Positions 1 through 9,541 of a stretch of DNA of 64,000 bases are shown here, one piece after another; the stretch's first letter is position 1, and the number at the start of each line of letters is the position of its first letter. The translations under genes were made by a program, and so were the position numbers. Where the stretch lies: the NCBI GenBank assembly GCA_963816065.1, contig CAWFJG010000021.1, positions 49,848 to 113,847 on the forward strand. Reading direction: 5' to 3'. The notes beneath the pieces were generated by a model that saw only the letters and a list, made by a program, of their open reading frames with translations, was not told the DNA's origin and made no database searches. The stretch is from Roseiarcus sp963816065. GTDB taxonomy: Bacteria > Pseudomonadota > Alphaproteobacteria > Rhizobiales > Beijerinckiaceae.

Positions 1-93
1 GAGAACCGCATCCGGCCGGTGAGCGTGCGTTTCATGCATGCGAAGGAGGTCAAGCGTTATGTCGAAGAAATTTCCCGATTTGAAAAGCGATGA
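1..93 (+). CDS. BrnT-like toxin, C-terminal end only
   Basis: An open frame enters from the left edge and stops at TGA 91-93. Its 30 residues contain RPVSVRFMHAKEVKRY, which resembles the conserved C-terminal strand and helix of BrnT-family ribonuclease toxins. The next gene is a CopG-type antitoxin that starts inside this frame (35-bp overlap), the usual toxin-first order of BrnT/BrnA modules. The catalytic part lies outside the window, so the identification rests on the tail motif and the partner. Confidence 0.6.
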   Translation, partial: ENRIRPVSVRFMHAKEVKRYVEEISRFEKR

Positions 94-394
94 GGAGGCG
101 GACGCGTGGCTTCAGGCCGCGGACCTGACCGAATACGATCTCTCGGGGATGAAAAAGGTGCGCTTCGAACTCGCGCCCAAGGACACGTCGATCAGTCTGC
201 GCCTGCCGGCCGCCCTGCTCGCGATACTCAAAGCCGAGGCCGCACAAGCGAACATGCCGACCCAGCGCTTCATCCGTCTCATGATCGAGGCGCAACTGGC
301 CGGCAGCGCGCCGCGGCCAAAGAGCAAGACCTTGTCGAAGAAGTCGGCGGGGCGGAAGGCGAGCTCGCAAAAGACACGCGAGCGGGCGGCGTAG
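59..394 (+). CDS. CopG-family antitoxin (BrnA-like)
   Basis: A 111-residue protein. The N-terminal part has the acidic DEEADAWLQAADLTEYDLS segment typical of this antitoxin family (expected to contact the toxin). Residues about 36-80 form a ribbon-helix-helix-like domain (SISLRLPAALLAILK) expected to bind its own promoter DNA. The C-terminal 25 residues are a Lys/Arg/Ser-rich tail. The start at ATG 59 is chosen over an upstream in-frame start because a perfect AAGGAGGT ribosome site lies at 43-50. It overlaps the end of the toxin gene, so the two are translationally coupled. Role inferred: neutralises the toxin and autoregulates the operon. Confidence 0.75.
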   Translation: MSKKFPDLKSDEEADAWLQAADLTEYDLSGMKKVRFELAPKDTSISLRLPAALLAILKAEAAQANMPTQRFIRLMIEAQLAGSAPRPKSKTLSKKSAGRKASSQKTRERAA

Positions 395-466
395 GCCTAA
401 AGGATGAAGTTCAACGTGAGACAACGGCGGGGTGCTGGCTAACTTCGACGCCAACTGGCGCTCTCC

Positions 467-1036
467 TCAGGCAACAATTTCCTCAGTTAATTCATCATTT
501 CTGATCCTGTTGATTATGTCTTCCCTCTCGAATCGAGCGACCATCTTCTTGTATCTGTCGCTGCGCCTAAACGCAGGACGCCCACCCCGAATTTGTTCAG
601 CCGCAACAAGTATTGCGCCTTCAAATACTTTAGGATCTAGTGCTAGCTTCATTGTTTGGACAAAACGGCAGACGAGTTGAACGTTTGACCAGTGGTATGT
701 ACCGCCGGACGACCGAGGCTTGATGCAATCAATGTTCGCAGAGTAAGGGTCGTCACGACCATGCTCATGCGACGTCGAAAGACCTGTAACCGCGCACTTC
801 CGTTCCTGAAATTCGTACATTTCCAAGAGGCGCTCGCCTGTAAGCAAGCCTCGGCGGTCCGGGATTCCAGTCACAAGCTTGTTGAAATATGCCCTTGCGC
901 TACGCTTTGCCCGCTCCCGATGCTCTTCCATCGCGTCTCGATTGCTCTTTGGGCTGCAAATATAACATTTCGCTCTTCGCTTGTAAGGTTTGCCTTGGAG
1001 CGCAAAAGAACGGCCACACTTTATACATGTAAGCAT
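467..1036 (-). CDS. HNH-type endonuclease
   Basis: A 189-residue protein. The N-terminus has a zinc-ribbon-like pair of CxxC motifs (CIKC at 4-7, CYIC near 24-27). The centre carries an HNH-like core: KCAVTGL, then NIDCIKPRSSGGTYHWSNVQ, the layout seen in phage and mobile HNH nucleases where Asp/His and Asn coordinate a metal ion. Base composition is clearly lower in GC than the neighbours, which suggests horizontal arrival. No partner gene is next to it, so it may be a solitary homing or defence-type nuclease. The substrate is unknown. No strong ribosome site is visible before ATG 1036. Confidence 0.65.
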   Translation of the reverse strand: MLTCIKCGRSFALQGKPYKRRAKCYICSPKSNRDAMEEHRERAKRSARAYFNKLVTGIPDRRGLLTGERLLEMYEFQERKCAVTGLSTSHEHGRDDPYSANIDCIKPRSSGGTYHWSNVQLVCRFVQTMKLALDPKVFEGAILVAAEQIRGGRPAFRRSDRYKKMVARFEREDIINRIRNDELTEEIVA

Positions 1037-1088
1037 GTCTGACTAACTTCATAAAACCGCGAGGACTTTGGCTTCACCAATTCCTCCC

Positions 1089-1649
1089 TCACGCCCCTCG
1101 CACGTCCAGCGCGATCGCGATCCAGGTTGCGCCGTAAATGATCAGGTCGATGCCGATGAAGAGGCCGATGACCCAGAGGCCGGAGGCGGGCCACTGGAAC
1201 AGGATCATCAGGCCGAGCGCGATGGTGATCGCGCCGTCGATGAGGTGCCAGCCCCAGCCGGCATAGCCGAGGCCCGCCGAGCCGACGATCTGGAACAGGC
1301 CGCCGACCACGAAGAACAGCGCCATCACGAAGGTCAGAACTTCCGCCGTGACCGCGGGCCTCATGACGAAGAGGAAGCCGAGCACGCCGTAGAGGATCGC
1401 CGCCACCGCGTGCTGGAAGAAGCCGGCCCAATGGCCGACCCAGACAGCCGCGACGACTTCGACCGCCGCCGCGAGCACGAGCAGCCCGCCGATGACCAGC
1501 ATCGAGGCCAGGGTCGCCCTAACCGAGTGGACGACGGCGGCGGCGCCGATGACCACGAGCGCGACGCCGAAGGCGAGGAACCATCCCCACTGCTGGGCGA
1601 GGTCCTTGGTGATCTGGACGTCGAGGGTCTGGATGTCGGCGGGCGTCAC
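1089..1649 (-). CDS. HdeD-family (DUF308) membrane protein
   Basis: A 186-residue, very hydrophobic protein with about six predicted membrane spans in three hairpins, the repeat pattern of DUF308 / HdeD acid-resistance proteins. Visible segments include FLAFGVALVVIGAAAVVHSV, FFVVGGLFQIVGS and LIDGAITIALGLMILFQWP; the last two carry the repeated Gly-rich helix motif of the family. E. coli HdeD is linked to acid resistance at high cell density, but the biochemical function of the family is poorly defined. It stands alone between the HNH nuclease and an intergenic repeat. The reading frame is intact and the length is normal. Confidence 0.75.
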   Translation of the reverse strand: MTPADIQTLDVQITKDLAQQWGWFLAFGVALVVIGAAAVVHSVRATLASMLVIGGLLVLAAAVEVVAAVWVGHWAGFFQHAVAAILYGVLGFLFVMRPAVTAEVLTFVMALFFVVGGLFQIVGSAGLGYAGWGWHLIDGAITIALGLMILFQWPASGLWVIGLFIGIDLIIYGATWIAIALDVRGA

Positions 1650-1800
1650 GGGCGGCTCCGAGTAGCGGGGCCGCCGAGCTTAAGCCGCAAAACGGACACG
1701 GTCCAGCCACGGCCGCCGCCTTCGCCCGGCGGAGCGGGGAGATGGTGGCGGCCGCAGGCCGCCGGGCGAGGGCATGCTTGGCTCCGCCGTCGGCGCGCGA

Positions 1801-1850
1801 CCCCTCATCCGGCCGCTTACGCGGCCACTTTCTCCCCACGGGAGAAGGGG
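1801..1850. repeat. Intergenic palindromic repeat, alphaproteobacterial type
   Basis: About 50 bp with two nested hairpins: GGCCGC/GCGGCC around a TTAC loop, then TCTCCC/GGGAGA around CACG. The CCCCTCATCCGGCC...GAGAAGGGG layout matches the short dispersed palindromes often found between genes in Rhizobiales. It lies between the stop of the Old Yellow Enzyme gene and the start of the HdeD-like gene. A related GC-rich inverted element sits just beside it at about 1720-1773. Confidence 0.6.
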
Positions 1851-1851
1851 A

Positions 1852-2920
1852 TTACTCCGCCGCTTCGCTCAGCGCCGGATAGTCGGTGTAGCCGACCGGA
1901 CCGTCGCCGTAGAAGGTCTCGCTGTTCCACGGGTTTAGCGGCGCGCCGAGCCGGAAGCGGCGCGGCAGGTCGGGATTGGCGAGGAACGCCTTGCCGAAGG
2001 CCACCGCATCCGCCTCGCCCGCGTCGAGCGCCGCCTCGGCGGCCGCCTTGTCAAAGGCCTCGTTGGCGACGTAGACGCCGCCGAACGCCACCTTCAGAGT
2101 CGGGCCGAGACGCGGGTCCGCGACCTTTTCCCGGGCGCAGAGGAAGGCGATCTTCCGCTTGCCGAGCTCGCGCGCGACATAGCCGAAGGTGGCCGGAAGA
2201 TCGCTGTCGCCCATGTCGTGCGCGTCGCCGCGCGGCGCGAGATGCATGCCGACCCGCCCCGCGCCCCAGACGGAGACGACGGCGTCGGTGACTTCGAGCA
2301 TCAGCCGGGCGCGGTTCTCGATCGAGCCGCCGTACCGGTCGGTCCGCTTGTTCGAACCGTCCTGCAGGAACTGGTCGAGAAGATAGCCGTTCGCGCCATG
2401 GATCTCGACGCCGTCGAAGCCTGCGGCCTTGGCGTTCTCCGCGCCCTTGCGATAGTCGGCGACAATGCCCGGGATCTCGTCGGTTTCGAGCGCGCGCGGC
2501 GTCGCATAGGGTCGCTGGGGCCGGATCAGGCTGACTGTGCCCTTGGGCGCGATGGCGCTCGGCGCGACCGGCGGAAAGCCGTCATGATAGACCGGATCGG
2601 AAATCCGGCCGACGTGCCAAAGCTGCATGAGAATGCGGCCGCCCGCGGCGTGGACGGCGCTGGTGATCGCCCGCCAGCCGTCGACCTGCTCGTCCGACCA
2701 GACGCCGGGCGTGCGCGGATAGCCGACGCCCTGCGGCGAGACGGAGGTCGCTTCGGTGAAAATCAGGCCCGCCGAGGCGCGCTGGACATAGTAGTCGCGC
2801 ATCAACGCATTGGGAACGCCGGCCCGGCATGGTCGAGCGGTTGCGGGTCAACGGCGCCAGGAAGATTCGGTTCGGGACCTCGAGCTCGCCGAGAACGAGC
2901 GGATCGAACAGCGTGGGCAT
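1852..2920 (-). CDS. Old Yellow Enzyme family alkene reductase (one frameshift)
   Basis: FMN-dependent ene-reductase of the NemA/OYE type, which reduces activated C=C bonds (enones, maleimides, nitro compounds) with NAD(P)H. The N-terminus (LFDPLVLGELEVPNRIFLAP then TRNRSTMPG) is in one frame and the remaining 317 residues are in another. The break is at about 2819-2826, where removing one G restores PGRVPNALMRDYY. Key motifs are present: HGANGYLLDQFLQDG with the substrate-binding His/Asn pair, and TDRYGGSIENR. Start ATG 2920 has a TTGGAG ribosome site upstream. The joined length of about 355 residues is normal. Likely an assembly indel rather than a pseudogene, since the rest is fully conserved. 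Confidence 0.85.
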
Positions 2921-3327
2921 GACAGTCAAACTCCAAAAGGGCGAGGGGGCGAGCGCGCCGGAGAAGGCGAACACACAAAGACCATGCCCTCCGGCGAGAG
3001 TCTCGGGCGGATCTTCCCACAGTCGTTTGCGGTTGGTTTTGGCAATAGATGGATGCGCTTTGTGAGAATTTCAATGGGGCAAGAGGGCGGCCAAATCGGG
3101 GCATTCGGAGGCCGAGCATACTATTGACAAAATAAGAATGTACGATACGATATTCTGATTTGCGGGAATACCTGCGGCGTGGGGAGGCGCGCGGGACGGC
3201 TGCCTCATCCCGGAATCGAATACGTGGCCAAAGTGACAAAGTTCCAGATTTTGGCGCCTAAGCCCTTGATATCGGCCGCATGGAGAAATCCGTGCGCAGC
3301 GGCCTTCCCGGCGCGGGCCAGCGACGC
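2921..3327. other. Non-coding gap with an AT-rich promoter-like patch
   Basis: No convincing gene. The AT-rich stretch 3115-3160 stands out from the GC-rich surroundings. On the plus strand it has TTGACA at 3124-3129 and ACGATA at 3147-3152 (17-bp spacing), overlapped by an imperfect inverted repeat AGAAT/ATTCT at 3135-3156 that could be an operator. The plus strand has no gene downstream before the convergent ABC-F gene, so this may instead be control DNA for the minus-strand reductase, or a small RNA promoter. Confidence 0.35.
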
Positions 3328-5184
3328 TCACGCCCCCTCCGCCTCTTCCGTCAGGTCCAGCCAGGCCTGCTCGGCGGCGGCCAGCGCGCGTTCGAGCTCG
3401 CCACGGCGGCCGGCCAGCTCGGCCAGCTTGAGCGCCTCGACGCTGGTCGCCCCGGCTTCCGCCAGCGCCTCGTCGACCCGGCGCAACAGGTCCTGGAAGC
3501 GGCTCATCTTGTCCTCGAGCGCCGCGAGCTCGCGCTTGAGCGGTCCAGCGTCGCGCTTGCGAGCGAGGGGCGCAACGGGCTTTTGCGCCGCGGCCTGCTT
3601 CTTCTGCGGGCTCGGCGCGCCCTGGCCGAGGACGAAGCGGCCGTAATCGGCGACGTCGCCGTCGAACGGCTTCACCGTGCCGTCGGCGACCAGCCACAGG
3701 CGGTCGACGCAGGCTTCGAGCAGCCGGCGGTCGTGCGAGACGAGGATGCACGCGCCCTCGTATTCGTTGATCGCCTCGATCAGCTCGGCGCGGCTGTCGA
3801 TGTCGAGGTGGTTGGTCGGCTCGTCGAGGATGAGGAGCTGCGGCCCGTCGAACGTCGCAAGGCCCATCAGCAGCCGCGCCTTCTCGCCGCCCGACAGCGC
3901 TCGACTTCGGGTGTCGGCGCGCGCGCCGGAAAAGCCGATCAGCGCCGCCCGGCCGCGGATCTTCGATTCCGGCTGCTCCGCGCATCCGTTCGGCGACATG
4001 GCTGTAGGGCGTCCCGTCGGGCTCGAGGTCGTCGACCTGATGCTGGGCGAAGAAGCCGACCTCGAGCTTCGCCGCGCGCATGATCTTGCCGGCCATCGGC
4101 GGCAGCCGGCCGCCGATCAGCTTGGCGAAGGTCGACTTGCCGTTGCCGTTCGCGCCGAGCAGGCCGATCCGGTCGTCGTTGGAGAGCGTGAGGTCGATCC
4201 GCGACAGCACGACGCGATCGCCATAGCCGACGCTGACCCTCTCCATCGCGACGATCGGCGGGCTCAGCTTCTTGGCGACCGGCGGCCATCGGAACGGCAG
4301 CACGGTCTCGTCGACGATCGCCGCGACCGGCTCCATCCTGGCCAGCATCTTGAGGCGCGACTGCGCCTGCGTCGCCTTGGTCGCGCTGGCGCGGAAACGG
4401 TCGACGAAGGCCTGCAGGTGGGCGCGCCGCTCCTCCTGCTTCTTGGGCGCCTTGCCCTGCAGCGCCTGCTGCTCGCGGCGCTGGCGCTCGAAGCTGGTGT
4501 AGCCGCCGCGTCCATAGCGTCAGCTTGCCGCGGTCGAGATGCAGGATGTGGTCGGCGACATCGTCGAGCAGGTCGCGGTCATGGCTGATGACGACGAGCG
4601 TCGCCGGATAGGTCTTCAGATAGTCGATGAGCCAGAGCGCGCCTTCGAGGTCGAGATAATTGGTCGGCTCGTCGAGCAGCAGGAGGTCGGGCGCCGAGAA
4701 CAGCACCGCCGCGAGCGCCACCCGCATGCGCCAGCCGCCGGAGAATTCCGACAGCGCGCGGTTTTGCGCCGCCTCGTCGAAGCCAAGGCCGCTGAGGATC
4801 CTCGCCGCGCGCGCCGGCGCGGCGTGGGCGTCGATGTCGACGAGGCGCGTCTGGATCTCGGCGATGCGCTCGGGGTCGTTGGCGCTCTCGGCCTCGGCAA
4901 GCAGCGCCGCGCGCTCCTTGTCGGCGTCGAGCACGAAATCGATCAGCGTCTCGCGCGCCGCCCGGCGCCTCCTGCTCGACGCGGCCGAGCCGCGCGTGCC
5001 GCGGGGTACGATGATCGACCCGCTCTCCGGCGAAATCTCGCCGCGGATCAGCCGGAAGAGCGTGGTCTTGCCCGCGCCGTTGCGGCCGACGAGGCCGACG
5101 CGCGCGCCGTCGGCAGGGCGCGGTCGCGCTGTCGATCAGCAGGCGCTCGCCGAGCCGGTAGGTCAGGTCGTTGATATGGAGCAT
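3328..5184 (-). CDS. ABC-F family ATPase (several frameshifts)
   Basis: Soluble duplicated ABC ATPase of the ABC-F group (YheS/Uup-like), ribosome-associated translation factors without membrane domains. The locus would give about 619 residues. N-terminus: MLHINDLTYRLGERLLIDSA. First domain: RNGAGKTT (near 5070), FSGGWRMR, LLLDEPTNYLDL, SHDRDLLDD. Second domain: GANGNGKST (near 4140), LSGGEKAR, LILDEPTNHLDI, SHDRRLLEA. The C-terminal tail is a coiled-coil of about 70 residues, as in Uup. At least four frame breaks occur (near 5100, 4940, 4510 and 4000), with every conserved motif intact on both sides, so the breaks look like sequence errors. The start codon follows the aquaporin locus directly. 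Confidence 0.85.
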
Positions 5185-5240
5185 GGCGGGCTTTTGGCCC
5201 GCCGAGCGTCGCGGTTGCAAGGTCGGCGCAGGCGCTGCGC

Positions 5241-5954
5241 TCACGCCTTCTGGATGGTCGAGCAGGGCGCCCTTCGCGAAGAGGAAGCCGGCGAGGCCGG
5301 CGCCGATCAGCGGCGCGACGATGAACAGCCAGAGCTGCGCCACGCGCTCCGGATTTGCGGCGAAGCCGACCAGCGCCGGGCCGATCGAGCGGGCCGGATT
5401 GACCGAGATGCCGGTGACGTTGATGCCGACGAGATGGATCGCCGACCAGCGTCAGGCCGATGGCGAGGCCAGCGAAACCCGTCGGCATGAAAGGGTGGGT
5501 GACGCCGAGAATGCATGACCAGGAACAGGAAGGTCGCGACGATCTCGAAGACGAAGCGCGGAGAGCATGTTGTACTCGCCGAGATAGCCGGATCCCCACC
5601 CGTTCTGCCCGAGGCCGCCGTTCCAGCCCGGAGGCTTTGCCCGACAGGATCAGATAGAGCACGGCGGCCCCGACGATCGCGCCGATCACCTGGGCGATCC
5701 AATAGCGAGACCATCTCGGCCGCGCTCATGCGTCCGGCGACGAATACGCCGAAGCTGACCGCCGGATTGACGTGGCAGCCGGAGATCGGGCCGATGCCGT
5801 AGGCCATCGCCACGATGGCGAAGCCGAAGGCGCTCGCGATGCCGAGCAGGTCGACCGCGGTCGCGCCCGTCCCCATCCCGCCGATCGCCGCAGCCCCGCA
5901 GCCGAAAAACACCAGGGCGAAGGTTCCGATGAATTCCGCTAGTTGCTTGTTCAT
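5241..5954 (-). CDS. aqpZ: Aquaporin Z-like water channel (several frameshifts)
   Basis: MIP-family water channel. The first 80 residues are clean: MNKQLAEFIGTFALVFFGCG, then GCHVNPAVSFG with the first NPA motif. The second motif, SVNPARS, is readable near 5395 in another frame. Helix segments VIGAIVGAAVLYLILSG, FEIVATFLFLV, GFAGLAIGLTLVG and WLFIVAPLIGAGLAG come from different frames, so there are at least four indels between 5380 and 5720. The end is uncertain: the last frame has no stop and runs into the ABC-F start. A TGA at 5241-5243 in the original start frame is the most likely true end. Assembled length of about 237 residues is normal for AqpZ. Confidence 0.8.
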
Positions 5955-6189
5955 TGCGCGTTCCCTTCAGATATCGCGGCGACCGGCGGCAGCGCGTCGC
6001 GTGGCCGCCCCCTCATCGGCGCGTGGCCGGTTCGTAGCACATCCCCGATCGCGGGGTCTCCATCTGTCGGGGCGGCGCAGGCGCCCGGCCTGCGGCGTTG
6101 CTTTCGCAAGGCGCGCGGTATATGCGACGCCTTTCGTGTGACCCCCTGATGAAACGGCGCGGCCATCGCGTCGTCGGAGCCCCCGTCCT

Positions 6190-6531
6190 GTGTTCATAAC
6201 CGAAGCCTTCGCCCAAACCACCGGCGCCGCGTCGTTGGGCATGAACGACACGGTCGTCCAGCTCGTGCCGATCGTAGCGATGATCGCGATCGTCTATTTC
6301 GTGCTGTGGCGACCCCAGCAGCGCCGGGCGAAGGAGCAGCGCGAACTGGTGCAGGCGGCGCGGCGCGGCGATACGGTCGTGACGACCGGCGGGCTCATCG
6401 GAAAGATCAGCAAGGCGGTCGACGACAACGAAGTCGAGCTGGAAGTCGCCCCGAACGTCAAGGTGCGTCTGGCCCGCTCCGGCATTGCCGAGGTGCGCGC
6501 CAAAGGCGAGCCGGTCAAGGACGCGGTCTAA
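6190..6531 (+). CDS. yajC: Preprotein translocase accessory subunit YajC
   Basis: A 113-residue single-span inner membrane protein that works with SecDF. It begins FITEAFAQ, the usual YajC N-terminus, followed by a membrane helix (LVPIVAMIAIVYFVLWRP) and a cytoplasmic domain with RGDTVVTTGGLIGKI. The start is GTG at 6190. First gene of the yajC-secD-secF run, 49 bp before secD. Intact. Confidence 0.93.
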   Translation: MFITEAFAQTTGAASLGMNDTVVQLVPIVAMIAIVYFVLWRPQQRRAKEQRELVQAARRGDTVVTTGGLIGKISKAVDDNEVELEVAPNVKVRLARSGIAEVRAKGEPVKDAV

Positions 6532-6580
6532 GGCCTGACGCGTCCCGACCGCGCTCATCCCATAATCGATTGAGAGCCTG

Positions 6581-8171
6581 ATGCTCCGTTTCGCCCCTTG
6601 GAAATTGGCTTCGGTTCTGGCGCTGGTGGCCGCGGCGTTTCTGCTCGTCGTCCCTAGCTTCATGTCGTCGCAAACCGTCGATGCGCTGGCTGCTCGCCTG
6701 CCGGGGTTCGTTCCCTTGCGCCAGATCGTCCTCGGTCTCGACCTTCAGGGCGGGGCCTACATGCTGATGCAGGTCGACGAGGCCTCGATCATCAAGTCCC
6801 AGGTCGAGGCGCTGCGCGACGACGCCCGCCTGAAGATGCGCGACGGCAAGATCGCGCTTACGGGCGGCATCGCCACCCAGCCTCGCGGCGTTCTTGTTCG
6901 CATCGCCGACAAGGCCGAGCGCGACAAGGCCTATAGTCTGTTGCAGTCCCTGAGCCAGCCAATCGGCGGCCCTCTTGCCGGCGGCAACGGCCGCACCCTC
7001 GACGTCTCGGAGACCGACAGCGGGGTTCAGCTGACCTTGACCGACGCCGCCGTCGCCGACAAGGTGCGCCACGCCGTAACGCAGTCGATCGAGGTCCTGA
7101 ACCGCCGCATCAACGCGATGGGCACCAAAGAGACCGTCATCGCCCAGCAGGGCGCGAGCCGGGTGCTGATCGAGGTGCCTGGGCTACAGGACACCACCAA
7201 GCTCAAGGAGATCATCGGGCAGACCGCCAAGCTCGAATTCCGGCTGGTGGCCGATCCCGGCGATCCGCCGAACGAGGTCGAGCAACTGCCGATGCAGAAG
7301 GGCGGCGGGACGGTCACCGTGCAAAAGCGCGTGATGGTCGACGGCGAGGACCTGGTCGACGCTCAGCAGAGCTTCGACCAGCAGACCGGCGAGCCCGACG
7401 TCACCTTCCGCTTCAACCTGCGCGGCGGACAGAAGTTCGGCCGGGTCACGACCGAGAATGTCGGCCGGCCGTTCGCCATCGTGCTCGACGGCAAGGTCAT
7501 CTCGGCCCCGGTCATCCGCTCGCCCATCACCGGGGGCACCGGCCAGATCACCGGTAATTTCACCATCGACGAGGCGAGCAGCCTGGCGATCCTGCTGCGC
7601 GCCGGCGCCTTGCCCGCCAAGCTGACCGTGGTCGAGGAACGCACGGTCGGGCCGGGACTGGGGCAGGACTCGATCGATGCCGGCAAGCGCGCGGCTTACG
7701 TCGGAGCGATCCTCGTGGTCGTTTACATGATTACGACTTACGGCGTATTCGGGATCTTCGCCGATTTCGCACTCGCGGTGCATATCCTGCTTATCTTCGC
7801 CTCCATGGTTCTGCTCGGCGCCACATTGACGCTGCCGGGCATCGCCGGGATCGTGTTCACCATCGGCATGGCGGTCGAATTCGAACGTCCTGATCTACGA
7901 GCGCATCCGCGAGGAGGCGCATCTCGGCCGTTCGGTTCTTTCCGCCCTCGACGCCGGCTTCAAGCGTGCCTTCGCGACCATCGTCGACTCGAACGTGACG
8001 ATGTTCGTGGCCGCGCTCATCCTCTATCTGTTCGGGTCAGGCGCCGTGCGAGGCTTCGCAGTCTCGCTCGGTCTCGGCATCATCACCTCTATCATCACCG
8101 CGGTCACGATGACGCGAATGATGATTGCTCTCTGGTATCGCCGCGTGCGGCCGACCAAGATTCCGATCTGA
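6581..8171 (+). CDS. secD: Protein translocase subunit SecD (one frameshift)
   Basis: Proton-driven SecDF component that pulls secreted proteins out on the periplasmic side. The first 430 residues are in one frame: an N-terminal helix, the DLQGGAYMLMQVD motif, the periplasmic P1 domain, then membrane helices. At about 7878 one extra A in GTCGAATTCGAAC breaks the conserved VDSNVLIYERIREE; removing it restores the last helices (FVAALILYLFGSGAVRGFA) to the TGA at 8169-8171. The uncorrected frame runs past this to 8557 over secF and should not be used. Since SecD is important for growth, the indel is almost certainly a sequence error. secF follows after 24 bp. Confidence 0.93.
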
Positions 8172-8195
8172 TCGGTTGCTTCCGGGACCAAAGCC

Positions 8196-9146
8196 ATGAA
8201 ACTCCTTCGTCTCGCGCCCGAAAACACGAAATTCGGCTTCATGCGGTTCCGCCGCGTGAGCTATCCGCTGTCGGCGATCCTCTCGATCGTCTCGGTGCTG
8301 ATGTTCCTGTTCGTCGGTATGAATTTTGGCATCGACTTTGCCGGCGGAACGCAGGTCGATATCCGCGCCAAGACGGGCGAGGCGCATATCGCGGACATCC
8401 GCTCGAAGGCCGAGGGGCTGGGTCTCGGCCCAGTCGAAGTGCAGCAGATCGGCTCGGACGCCGACGTGCTTCTGCGTCTAAACGTGCAGCCCGGCGGCGA
8501 GCAGGGCCAGCAAACGGCGATCGCCAAGCTGCGCGACGCCTTCTCCAACGACTATGAGTTCCGCAGCGTCGACTCGGTCGGGCCGAGCGTCTCGACCGAA
8601 CTGGTGCAGAGCGGCACGCTCGGCGTGGTCGTCGCAATCCTGGCCGTGCTCACATACCTCTGGTTCCGATTCGAGTGGCAGTTCGCCGTCGGCGCGATCA
8701 TCGGCACCATGCACGACTTGCTGCTGACTGTCGGCTTTTTCTGCGTGACGCAGCTCGAGTTCAACCAGACCTCGATCGCCGCCATTCTGACCATTGTCGG
8801 CTATTCGCTGAACGAAACGGTGGTGGTGCTCGACCGCATCCGGGAAGTGATGCGCAAATACAAGCGCCTGTCGACGGCCGAGATCATCGACATGTCGATC
8901 AACGCGGTCCTCCCACGCACCATCATGACCGCGACGACGGTCTTCCTGGCGCTGCTGGCGTTGTTCTTCCTGGGCGGCCATGTCATCCGCTCGTTCTCGG
9001 CGGCGATGATCTGGGGCATCTTCGTCGCCACCTATTCGTCGATCTTCATCTGCTCGCCGATGCTGATCTACATGGGCGTCCGTTCGGACGTGTTCGACAG
9101 GAAGGACAAGGAAGCCGAGGCGGCGGGCGCGGAAACGAAGGCGTGA
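8196..9146 (+). CDS. secF: Protein translocase subunit SecF
   Basis: A 316-residue membrane partner of SecD in the holotranslocon. It has an N-terminal helix followed by NFGIDFAGGTQVDIR (SecF's FxGG-type motif), a periplasmic P4 domain (residues about 45-135) and a five-helix bundle with GYSLNETVVVLDRIRE, the conserved SecF signature. The frame is intact. It ends in GTGA, overlapping the start of the next gene by four bases, so the two are probably translationally coupled. Confidence 0.95.
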   Translation: MKLLRLAPENTKFGFMRFRRVSYPLSAILSIVSVLMFLFVGMNFGIDFAGGTQVDIRAKTGEAHIADIRSKAEGLGLGPVEVQQIGSDADVLLRLNVQPGGEQGQQTAIAKLRDAFSNDYEFRSVDSVGPSVSTELVQSGTLGVVVAILAVLTYLWFRFEWQFAVGAIIGTMHDLLLTVGFFCVTQLEFNQTSIAAILTIVGYSLNETVVVLDRIREVMRKYKRLSTAEIIDMSINAVLPRTIMTATTVFLALLALFFLGGHVIRSFSAAMIWGIFVATYSSIFICSPMLIYMGVRSDVFDRKDKEAEAAGAETKA

Positions 9147-9541
9147 CGGCTCGGTCTCCCGCCGCGCCCTTCGCGCCGGGAAGTCACCCGATCGTCGCGC
9201 ACGGCGGCGGCGGCTTCGCCTTCGCCGGCATGTCGTATCGCGGCTCCATTCTGGCGACGCCCCAGGGCGTGCGGCCGGTCGCGGCGGCGACGCTCGACGA
9301 ACTCGACCCGGTCGTGCTGACGTCCTTGTTCGCTGAAATCGGCGAACGTCCGGGATCGATCGAGTTTCTTGTTATCGGTGCGGGAGAGCGTCTCGAGCCG
9401 GCGCCGAAGGCGTTGCGGGAGGCATTGCGCGAGGCCGGCCTCCGTTTCGAGATCATGGCGACCGGTCCCGCGCTGCGGGTCTACAACGTCATGCAGTCCG
9501 AGGACCGCCGGGTGGCCGCGGTCCTGATCGCCGCGCCTTGA
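9143..9541 (+). CDS. Mth938-like domain protein (DUF498)
   Basis: A 132-residue protein starting at GTG 9143, within the secF stop. It has the Mth938-like fold pattern: YRGSILATPQGVRP, LFAEIGERPGSIEFLVIGAG and LRVYNVMQSEDRRVAAVLIA. Relatives (eukaryotic NDUFAF3 and bacterial homologues) are linked to respiratory complex I assembly. It is commonly found directly after secF in alphaproteobacteria. The stop overlaps the TTG start of the next gene. The exact role in bacteria is not settled. Confidence 0.85.
   Translation: MTARSPAAPFAPGSHPIVAHGGGGFAFAGMSYRGSILATPQGVRPVAAATLDELDPVVLTSLFAEIGERPGSIEFLVIGAGERLEPAPKALREALREAGLRFEIMATGPALRVYNVMQSEDRRVAAVLIAAP

Noticed and set aside
1068..2291. A 407-codon plus-strand open frame
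   Set aside because: It lies antisense to the HdeD and OYE genes, is Arg/Asp-rich in a way typical of GC-rich shadow frames, and has no motif.
8172..8557. Extension of SecD past its stop into secF
   Set aside because: It arises only from the uncorrected indel at about 7878; the true frame ends at 8171.
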